11,628 nt of DNA from Cyanobacteria bacterium UBA8803 (GTDB lineage Bacteria > Cyanobacteriota > Cyanobacteriia > Cyanobacteriales > Coleofasciculaceae): NCBI GenBank assembly GCA_003505715.1, contig DNXU01000276.1, forward strand, positions 5,554 through 17,181. Reading direction: 5' to 3'. The notes beneath the pieces are model-generated. The model saw nothing but the letters and a program-made list of their open reading frames with translations, did not search any database and was not told where the DNA came from. Positions 6,956-11,628 of the stretch are shown here, piece after piece; position 1 is the first letter of the stretch, and each line of letters opens with the position of its first letter. Both the position numbers and the translations under genes were made by a program.

Positions 6956-7036
6956 ACTAAGGGAGCAACCTAGCTGAAAAGCCACTTCCTGTCAACAAGA
7001 CGTGATGCAGCTCAGCAACTAACTTGCTCCCTTAGT
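6956..7036 (-). terminator. Long palindrome behind petJ, candidate terminator or 3' stabiliser
   Basis: ACTAAGGGAGCAA (6956-6968) is perfectly complementary to TTGCTCCCTTAGT (7024-7036), giving a 13-bp stem. A second inner stem GCTGA (6973-6977)/TCAGC (7012-7016) can form within it. On the minus strand the structure begins 10 bp after the petJ stop and is followed about 18 nt later by a T-run (6938-6934). The loop is long for a classical terminator, so it may instead be a 3' stabilising element or a small mobile palindrome. The pairing is seen directly; the role is inferred. Confidence 0.5.
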
Positions 7037-7046
7037 GTTGAATCGA

Positions 7047-7379
7047 TTACCAGCCTTTTTCAGCTTGTTCTAAAACATAAGCGGCGACATCTTCAATTTG
7101 CGCGGAAGTCAAACGTCCTCCAAAAGCAGGCATGGCATTTTTGCCCTTGGTTACCTGGGTGATAATGGCCTCAGCTGATTTCATCCCATTCTGTTCCAGG
7201 GCATCTTTCTTTAAGGTCTTATTTGCCATAACCACGTTGTTGCCGCCCATGTGACAAGCAGCACAGTTGGCACTAAAGACCTTGGCACCGTTGGCTGCAT
7301 CACCTGCTAGAGCTGGGCGACCCAGGGCCAAACCGAACCAGGCGATCGCTAATAAAACGATTGACAGAATTTTTTTCAA
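7047..7379 (-). CDS. petJ: Cytochrome c6 precursor (soluble electron carrier from cytochrome b6f to photosystem I)
   Basis: A 110-aa precursor of class I cytochrome c, exported to the thylakoid lumen, where it carries electrons from the b6f complex to PSI (or to the terminal oxidase) in place of plastocyanin. Residues 1-25 are a Sec signal peptide (KK, a hydrophobic core, then RPALA with cleavage before GDAANG), leaving an ~85-aa mature protein of normal c6 length. The haem motif is CAACH (39-43) with axial His43; Met83 in NAMPAFGG is the second axial ligand. The C-terminus [12 protein letters not shown] is typical of c6. The start is TTG at 7379, supported by AGGAG seven bases upstream, and there is no ATG closer. 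In many cyanobacteria petJ is repressed by copper; the palindrome at 7412-7424 could serve such control. It stands alone, divergent from the kinase gene to its right. Confidence 0.95.
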   Translation of the reverse strand: MKKILSIVLLAIAWFGLALGRPALAGDAANGAKVFSANCAACHMGGNNVVMANKTLKKDALEQNGMKSAEAIITQVTKGKNAMPAFGGRLTSAQIEDVAAYVLEQAEKGW

Positions 7380-7384
7380 TTGAG

Positions 7385-7391
7385 TTCTCCT
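7385..7391 (-). promoter_or_regulatory. Shine-Dalgarno that fixes the TTG start of petJ
   Basis: Minus-strand AGAGGAG/AGGAGA precedes the TTG codon (7379-7377) with about seven bases between AGGAG and TTG. No ATG or GTG is available between this site and the signal peptide, so it decides the start. Confidence 0.7.
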
Positions 7392-7411
7392 CTTCTCAAA
7401 ACAGACAGTAA

Positions 7412-7424
7412 GCAGTATTACTGC
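7412..7424. promoter_or_regulatory. Perfect palindrome at the petJ promoter region, candidate operator
   Basis: GCAGTA-T-TACTGC is a perfect 13-bp odd palindrome 33 bp upstream of the petJ start. A further half-site-like CAGTA lies beside it at 7406-7410. Minus-strand TAATAC within it could act as a -10. Copper-dependent petJ control by the BlaI-family repressor PetR is known in Synechocystis, and BlaI-type regulators bind short dyads of this kind. Linking this dyad to PetR is inference. Confidence 0.4.
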
Positions 7425-7441
7425 AAGTGATTTACGCTTCT

Positions 7442-7504
7442 CCAGGCACCCACCCCTTTCGGGTAGGGAGCTGGCTTCCTGGTATCGCTACCAGGTGTTC
7501 CTGC
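7442..7504 (-). ncRNA. Structured upstream sequence of petJ: candidate three-stem RNA element
   Basis: On the minus strand three helices can form together. The closing stem CAGG-AA-CACC (7503-7494) pairs with GGTG-CCTG (7450-7443). Hairpin 1 is TGGTA-GCGA-TACCA (7493-7480), extendable to CCTGGTA/TACCAGG. Hairpin 2 is around ACCC-GAAAG-GGGT (7465-7452). One loop is a GNRA tetraloop (GCGA), and the other contains GAAA. The element is GC-rich compared with its surroundings and sits ~65 bp upstream of the petJ start. I cannot match it to a known riboswitch class. It could also be a palindromic repeat, or part of the DNA upstream of the promoter rather than of the transcript. Confidence 0.4.
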
Positions 7505-7769
7505 TTTATTGGCCGTGTCTGGGAAATAGTAACAAATGTTATTATCCCCCCCAACAACTATACCTCCACTGGTAGCACGTTAAAAAGAGGGAGGGGGAGT
7601 GAGAGAAATTTTGAGCCCTTGCTTGTGAGTGACAGCTTATAGGGTCTCTAGCAAAGGTTTGATTTTTGCAGCTGAGACTTCCCTGTTCCGCTTTCCAGAC
7701 TTCTTACAGAAGCCTATTGGTATGCAGGTTGCCCTATCTGCCGAGCGCTATTTTGCTTCAACCTCTGAG

Positions 7770-7841
7770 GCCAAGTATAGTAGGTATGGTGCTTTAGGCT
7801 GGCCTAAAATACCCTACATATACTACATATACAGGCTTGGC
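7770..7841. repeat. 72-nt imperfect palindrome (MITE- or sRNA-like)
   Basis: Nested pairing around one centre: GCCAAG (7770-7775)/CTTGGC (7836-7841), then AGTAT/ATACT, then GTAGGTAT/ATACCCTAC with one bulge, then TTTAGG (7793-7798)/CCTAAA (7803-7808) around a CTGG loop. The four concentric stems make a long hairpin with small bulges. There is no T-run and no ORF. It could be a non-autonomous palindromic repeat or a structured RNA. Confidence 0.5.
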
Positions 7842-7924
7842 GTAACTCCTCTGGCTGAAATACCTACTACTCTTCAGCTTAGCTTTTCTATTTTTTGTCG
7901 CCCAATTTACTAATTTTAAATTTG

Positions 7925-7974
7925 GTTAACCTTTTAAGAATTAATTAATTAAATTAAAGTTAATCTTTTCAAGA
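7925..7974. repeat. Imperfect direct repeat in AT-rich DNA (Pho-box-like octamers)
   Basis: GTTAACCTTTTAAGA at 7925-7939 and GTTAATCTTTTCAAGA at 7959-7974 differ by one substitution and one inserted base, 34 bp apart. The first eight bases of each (TTAACCT, TTAATCT cores) resemble the octamers of cyanobacterial Pho boxes, but the spacing is not the usual 11-bp phase. The segment between is TTAATTAATT-rich. A protein-binding role is possible but unproven. Confidence 0.3.
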
Positions 7975-8119
7975 TCAAGAAAATTTTAGATTTACTATTG
8001 AAACCAGATCTAAAAGGGTTGGCAACAAATTCTGCCATTTGCCGGAAACCTAGGGTTCAACAAGAGATTAAACCCAGTTGTAAAGTGCAAGGGGTGCATA
8101 GATCGATAATTAATGAAGT

Positions 8120-8217
8120 GTTAGATGTTACATTTTAGGCAAGTACTTCTAAAGTAATGGTTAAGCCCCAACCCCTAGTTCCAAGAATTGCCCTTCTCTA
8201 AAGATATAACATCTGAC
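8120..8217. repeat. 98-nt imperfect palindrome upstream of the PAS kinase gene
   Basis: GTTAGATGTTA (8120-8130) pairs with TAACATCTGAC (8207-8217) across 11 positions with one G-U. TTTAG/CTAAA and GGCAA (8138-8142)/TTGCC (8188-8192) pair inside. The structure ends ~93 bp before the start of the kinase at 8311. It could be a small palindromic mobile element or a 5' leader structure of the kinase mRNA. Confidence 0.45.
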
Positions 8218-8310
8218 CTCAACATGTTGATAATTCATGGCTATCGATCGCGCAGTTAATAGACCTACCAGCATGGGGCTAGTAGCTGGAAATTAGAGGA
8301 TGAGAGTAAT

Positions 8311-9768
8311 ATGGATGCCAAAGAATTTCTGACCCACTGGGAAAAGCTTATTGTTGAAACCAACTGCAATGGATTCGAGGGAATTAGGGAAAACCGAGAT
8401 AAGAAAAACGGAGCAATAGATTTGCAAGTGCTAGCCAAAAACTCAGCTAGTGAAATCCATTATCGAAAAATTATCAAGGAATTGTCTGACTTCAAGTTTG
8501 CTTTAGATCAAGCGGCGATTGTAGCCATTACAGATCAGCATGGCATTATCCGCTACGTTAACGACAAATTTTGCGAACTCTCTAAATATAGCAGAGAGGA
8601 ACTGATCGGCCAAAATCACCGTATCATTAAATCAGGTTATCATCCCCCAGAATTCTTTCAAAAGTTTTGGGAGACGATTAAAGCTGGCCAAGTTTGGAAA
8701 GGTGAAATTAAAAATAAAGCTAAAGATGGCACTTATTATTGGGTAGATACCACCGTAGTGCCATTTTTGGATGAAACAGGTAAGCCATACCAATATTTAT
8801 CTATCCGATTTGATATCACCGAACGCAAGCAAGCCGAGGAGGCATTACGGCAATCGGAACTCATTTTTCGACAACAGGCGAGAGAGCTTGAACTGGCTTT
8901 GGTTAAGCTCAAACACACTCAAAGCCAACTGGTTCAGAGTGAAAAAATGTCTACAGTAGGGCAGTTGATTGCTGGGATAGCCCATGAAATTAATAATCCC
9001 GTCAACTTCATCTACGGTAATCTGCACCATGCCAGTGAATACAGCGATCTCCTGATTGAGCTACTGCATCTCTATCAGCGGCACTATCCTGCCTCAGTAC
9101 CGGAGATTCAAAAACTAGTTGAAGACCACGATCTGGAGTTTCTGCTCAAAGACTTGCCGAAATGTTTGGATTCGATGCAGTTAGGAGCAAACCGCATCCG
9201 CGAGATCGTGCTGTCCTTGCGCAACTTCTCTCGTTTGGATGAGCCGAATATGAAGCCAGTGAATATTCACGAAGGGCTTGACAGCACCTTACTAATTCTA
9301 CAAAACCGGCTCAAAGGAAAACCAGGTCATCCGGAAATTACCCTGATCAAAGAATACGGTGACTTGCCCCCAGTAACTTGTTATGGCAGCCAGCTCAATC
9401 AGGTATTTATGAATATTATCTGCAATGCAATTGACGCCTTAGAAAATCAACCAGCACCGCGAGAGATTGCAATTCGGACTTCAGTGAGAAATGGAGGAGT
9501 AGAAAATGGGGAAAGGGAGAAGCAGGAAAATCCTCAATTTGCCGTGATTTCAATTGCTAACAGCGGCCCTGCTATTCCCGAGGAAATTCAGCAACATTTA
9601 TTTGACCCTTTCTTTACCACCAAAGCCATGGGCAAGGGAACGGGTTTGGGGTTGTCAATTGCCTACCATATTGTGGTTGAAAAACACCAAGGTCAGTTGA
9701 AGTGTATTTCCCAGCTAGGAGCAGGAGTTGAGTTTGCGATCGCAATTCCCCTCTCCCCATGTCCCTGA
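8311..9768 (+). CDS. PAS sensor histidine kinase (485 aa, soluble, orphan)
   Basis: A cytoplasmic kinase without membrane segments. Residues 1-60 are unassigned and charged. A PAS domain follows (~62-172, with HRIIKSGYHPPEFF and the DITERKQAEEAL exit), then a coiled coil (~175-210) and the kinase core. His225 in AGIAHEINNP is the phosphorylation site, the N box is CNAIDALE (Asn372), and GKGTGLGL (441-448) is the G2 box. The G1/D box reads IANSGPAI instead of the usual DNGPGI, so the adenine-contacting Asp is Asn417 and the second Gly is Ala421; nucleotide binding may be altered. The core from THxQLVQ through RNFSRLDE is closely similar to that of the LOV kinase at 1179-4208. A purine-rich segment (GGVENGEREKQENPQ, ~395-409) lies between the N and G1 boxes. 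The start ATG is preceded by GAGGATGAGAG. No response regulator lies beside it. Confidence 0.88.
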   Translation: MDAKEFLTHWEKLIVETNCNGFEGIRENRDKKNGAIDLQVLAKNSASEIHYRKIIKELSDFKFALDQAAIVAITDQHGIIRYVNDKFCELSKYSREELIGQNHRIIKSGYHPPEFFQKFWETIKAGQVWKGEIKNKAKDGTYYWVDTTVVPFLDETGKPYQYLSIRFDITERKQAEEALRQSELIFRQQARELELALVKLKHTQSQLVQSEKMSTVGQLIAGIAHEINNPVNFIYGNLHHASEYSDLLIELLHLYQRHYPASVPEIQKLVEDHDLEFLLKDLPKCLDSMQLGANRIREIVLSLRNFSRLDEPNMKPVNIHEGLDSTLLILQNRLKGKPGHPEITLIKEYGDLPPVTCYGSQLNQVFMNIICNAIDALENQPAPREIAIRTSVRNGGVENGEREKQENPQFAVISIANSGPAIPEEIQQHLFDPFFTTKAMGKGTGLGLSIAYHIVVEKHQGQLKCISQLGAGVEFAIAIPLSPCP

Positions 9769-9773
9769 AGCAA

Positions 9774-10562
9774 TCAAGCCGATTTAATTTGAGCTTCCTC
9801 TTCAGGTAAAGTGAGGATTTCCACACCCTCAGTAGTGACAGCTACGGTATGCTCAAATTGGGCAGAGAGTTTGCGGTCTTTAGTAAGAGCAGTCCACTTA
9901 TCGGCCAAAATCTCAACTTCCCAGGTGCCTTCGTTAATCATCGGCTCAATTGTGAACACCATACCAGGACGGAGACGCTTACCCTTGCCTCTGGTGCCAT
10001 AATGAGGGATTTGAGGTGCCGTATGAAAAATCCGGTTGACACCGTGCCCCACAAAGTCTCTTACAACAGAAAAGCCATTACCTTCAGCGTACTCCTGAAT
10101 GGCGGCTCCAATATCTCCAATACGTCCCCCTGGCTTGACGGCAGCAATACCCCGCATCATACATTCATAGGTCACTTCCACTAGCTTTTTAGCCGTTGGG
10201 GAGGGAGTCCCTACGAAGAAGGTTTTGGAGGTATCACCGTGATAGCCTTCCAGAATTGGCGTCACATCAATATTGATAATGTCACCCTCCCGCAGAATCT
10301 GCTTAGGGTTAGGGATACCGTGACAGACCACCTCATTAACACTAGTACAGATCGATTTGGGAAAGTCGTGGTAGCCTAGAGGAGCGCTGATAGCTCCATG
10401 GGCTTTAGTCCATTTCTCGGCTTCATCATTGAGTTCCTGGGTGCTTACCCCCGGCTTGACCATAGGTTTGAGATGGTCGAGTAGTTTTGCTGCTAAGCGT
10501 CCAGCCTGACGCATTTTGGCTATTTCTCTGCTGGATAACAGAACAATCGTTTCAGGTGCCAT
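9774..10562 (-). CDS. map: Methionine aminopeptidase, type I
   Basis: A 262-aa enzyme that removes the initiator Met from nascent proteins in the cytoplasm, with a pita-bread fold and two metal ions. All ligands and active-site residues are present two positions later than in E. coli MetAP: His81 (VCHGIPN), Asp99 (NIDV), Asp110 (YHGDTSKTF), His173 (GHGV), His180, Glu206 (TIEPM) and Glu237 (QFEHTV). The length is that of a bare type Ia catalytic domain without an N-terminal zinc finger. The start ATG at 10562 gives the normal N-terminus (IVLLSSREIAKMRQAG); the RBS is weak. Its stop is 5 bp from the stop of the convergent PAS kinase, so the two transcripts may collide. Cyanobacteria often carry several map paralogues, so this may not be the only copy. 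Confidence 0.96.
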   Translation of the reverse strand: MAPETIVLLSSREIAKMRQAGRLAAKLLDHLKPMVKPGVSTQELNDEAEKWTKAHGAISAPLGYHDFPKSICTSVNEVVCHGIPNPKQILREGDIINIDVTPILEGYHGDTSKTFFVGTPSPTAKKLVEVTYECMMRGIAAVKPGGRIGDIGAAIQEYAEGNGFSVVRDFVGHGVNRIFHTAPQIPHYGTRGKGKRLRPGMVFTIEPMINEGTWEVEILADKWTALTKDRKLSAQFEHTVAVTTEGVEILTLPEEEAQIKSA

Positions 10563-10992
10563 CCGTATTTAGGTATTGATTTCTCTAAGGTGTGAGGAGA
10601 TTAATCCATTTATTCACTTTACTGCGCTATCGTAAACTTGGGTAAATCGCAGCGCTAAGTCAGAACCCCTAGTATAGCAGGGGTTCTCAAGTCTGGAATT
10701 TCTCCCCGCTCTGGAAACGTCTGTACAACTTTGGTTAGCCTGATATCCTTTCTTTACAATCTCTTCATTAAATCTTCATCCCAGCATTAAGTAATCTCCT
10801 GATGAATCAGCAGGAATTGCGTAAAATAATATATGAGTGCTTATCATAATTGAACCTACATTTCGCATCTATCACTGTCACAATCGGTTTTAACGAATTG
10901 AAAATTGGAAAGGCTCAATTGGAAATTAGCACTTAAATATTAAACCCTTTAAAAGAAAAGAGTAAGCTAAAAATTAGATTCCTATTCTGCAC
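10563..10992. other. Intergenic region between map and the 169-aa gene, first part
   Basis: This stretch between divergent genes has no supported ORF. Besides the hairpin at 10662-10687 it holds a GCGCT/AGCGC pair (10624-10655) and a 9-bp direct repeat AATTGGAAA (10903-10911, 10917-10925). The promoter of map is expected near its left end, but I cannot pick a convincing -35/-10 pair. Confidence 0.4.
10662..10687. repeat. Strong hairpin upstream of map (9-bp perfect stem)
   Basis: AGAACCCCT (10662-10670) and AGGGGTTCT (10679-10687) are perfectly complementary around an 8-base loop, AGTATAGC. No T-run follows on either strand. It lies 100 bp upstream of the map start, so it may be in its leader, be an operator-like dyad, or be a REP-like palindrome. 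Confidence 0.5.
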
Positions 10993-10993
10993 C

Positions 10994-11071
10994 TTCCTAG
11001 GAATAGAATTATTTTTGAATCTTGCACGAAGATAAAGATTTTGTTTAAACACTATTTCTTAGGAATAGATA
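10994..11071 (+). promoter_or_regulatory. Two TTCYTAGGAATAG dyads, candidate operator pair and promoter
   Basis: TTCCTAGGAATAGAAT (10994-11009) contains the perfect palindrome TTCCTAGGAA. A second copy, TTCTTAGGAATAGATA (11056-11071), has the same core with one change and forms the dyad CTATTTC-TTA-GGAATAG (11052-11068). The dyad centres are 62 bp apart, about six helical turns. The second dyad sits between a possible -35 (TTGTTT, 11041) and -10 (TAGATA, 11066; spacing 19), so a bound protein would cover the promoter of the 169-aa gene. The sequence repeats are seen; the regulator and promoter are inferred. Confidence 0.4.
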
Positions 11072-11111
11072 AATAACAATCAAAAATAACTGCCTGGTGT
11101 GAAAATGTGTC

Positions 11112-11621
11112 ATGACAGAACTAGCCCTAATCCGCAGACCGATCGTTCAACCTACTGACATCTTGACTCAGTTGCAAACTGGGCAACTGCTCCGAGTCAA
11201 TGGCGATCGCGGCAATGCAATTATTATCTGCCACCGCCACCATGCTGAATTAGCTGGACCAGGTGCTGTTGTCGGTGGCCCTTTTGACTTAGATTGCAAC
11301 CGAGTAATTCCTATTGGCAATATTTCTCTGGTGTATCCAGAATCTAGACGCGATCGCCAAAAAGGATATGTATTACGGCAGCGATGGATTTTATTTACTC
11401 AACATGCCATGCAGAGCTACGTGCCACTCCAGCGAGCTAAAACCATGTTGATTTTGTTGCATAAATACTTCGATTCAGAAGTCATTGACCAACTGCCAGA
11501 TGAAGTTATTGCTCAGTTGGTGGGAGTTTTGCCCAAAACTGTTGAGATGCTGCGTCAATCCTGGCAGCCTCAGGTGTCAAGTATACTTAAAGAGGCAGAA
11601 CAATTGGTTGCTAATGGGTGA
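11112..11621 (+). CDS. Uncharacterised cyanobacterial-type protein with HTH-like C-terminus (169 aa)
   Basis: I do not recognise this family. The protein is complete (ATG 11112, TGA 11619-11621) and soluble, with no signal peptide. The N-terminal ~75 residues look like a small beta domain (GQLLRVNGDRGNAIIICHR, then GPGAVVGGPFDLDCNRVIPIG). The middle is basic (ESRRDRQKGYVLRQRW). The C-terminal part has helices including EVIAQLVGVLPKTVEMLR (~131-148), which resembles a Crp-type helix-turn-helix (IAxLVGVxxxTVxxxL). This hints at a DNA-binding regulator, perhaps acting on the dyads just upstream, but that is inference. Two HIP1 sites lie within the gene, consistent with a resident cyanobacterial gene. 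No clear Shine-Dalgarno precedes the start; an ATG at 11105 is out of frame. Confidence 0.75.
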   Translation: MTELALIRRPIVQPTDILTQLQTGQLLRVNGDRGNAIIICHRHHAELAGPGAVVGGPFDLDCNRVIPIGNISLVYPESRRDRQKGYVLRQRWILFTQHAMQSYVPLQRAKTMLILLHKYFDSEVIDQLPDEVIAQLVGVLPKTVEMLRQSWQPQVSSILKEAEQLVANG

Positions 11622-11628
11622 TGTTTTG

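Larger units (their letters stand above)
7505..8310. other. Non-coding region between petJ and the plus-strand PAS kinase
   Basis: Over 800 bp with no gene I can support. Frames of 71 and 94 codons exist at 7427-7642 and 7629-7913, but they lack an RBS, have odd composition and run through hairpins, so I reject them. The stretch contains a 72-nt palindrome (7770-7841), an AT-rich segment with direct repeats (7911-7990), a 98-nt palindrome (8120-8217) and the perfect 12-mer TCAACATGTTGA (8219-8230). The promoter of the kinase at 8311 should lie in its last 150 bp. Confidence 0.5.

Noticed and set aside
7442..7504. Known riboswitch, SRP RNA or tRNA
   Set aside because: I tried cobalamin, c-di-GMP-I, glutamine, fluoride and SRP RNA signatures from memory and none fits; no tRNA cloverleaf (TTCGA/T-arm plus CCA-side stem) is present.
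7529..7542. NtcA-like site GTA-N8-TAT
   Set aside because: The last base is off consensus, the -10-like TATACC is only 16 bp away instead of ~22, and no gene follows on that strand for ~770 bp.
7427..7913. Two overlapping plus-strand open frames of 71 and 94 codons between petJ and the PAS kinase
   Set aside because: No RBS, no recognisable domain, atypical composition, and they run through hairpin-forming sequence and the antisense of the petJ upstream region.

Overview
The window looks like the chromosome of a cyanobacterium, probably filamentous or otherwise large-genomed. About nine copies of the cyanobacterial HIP1 octamer GCGATCGC are present. There is a cytochrome c6 gene, a plant-type ethylene-binding kinase, multi-PAS histidine kinases of cyanobacterial style, a PD-(D/E)XK/Uma2-type nuclease cluster, and several tracts of tandem 7-bp repeats resembling the heptanucleotide STRRs of filamentous cyanobacteria.

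Layout. (1) Positions 1-1170, minus strand: a degraded restriction locus. It holds the last ~22 codons of a type I methylase (hsdM), a 105-aa unknown protein, a stand-alone HsdR N-terminal-like nuclease, and the start of a Uma2-like gene cut by the window edge. (2) 1179-6468, minus strand: a two-gene sensory operon. The upstream gene is an ethylene-receptor-like hybrid histidine kinase. It overlaps by 11 bp the downstream gene, a 1009-aa REC-GAF-PAS-LOV-PAS-histidine kinase. The restriction remnant starts right after this operon on the same strand. (3) 6469-7046: a non-coding stretch with a seven-unit heptamer array and a long palindrome behind petJ. (4) 7047-7379, minus strand: cytochrome c6 (petJ), with a TTG start, a strong RBS, a palindrome at the promoter and a highly structured upstream sequence. 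(5) About 7505-8310: a non-coding, partly AT-rich stretch with two long imperfect palindromes. (6) 8311-9768, plus strand: a PAS histidine kinase whose kinase core is paralogous to that of the LOV kinase. (7) 9774-10562, minus strand: type I methionine aminopeptidase, convergent with the kinase at 5 bp. (8) 10563-11111: an intergenic stretch with a strong hairpin and two spaced dyads. (9) 11112-11621, plus strand: an unrecognised 169-aa protein with an HTH-like C-terminus.

How the parts may work together. The overlapping kinases would let one transcript supply a copper-dependent ethylene sensor with its own receiver and a flavin blue-light sensor with an N-terminal receiver. That arrangement could combine gas and light input, but no HPt protein or output regulator is encoded nearby. 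The restriction genes look like the surviving 3' end of a type I system, now possibly dependent on read-through from the kinase operon. The most interesting items are the ethylene/LOV pair, the decapitated hsdM whose tail carries the next gene's RBS, the heptamer repeats inserted in the same interval of the kinase ATPase domains, and the structured petJ upstream sequence.
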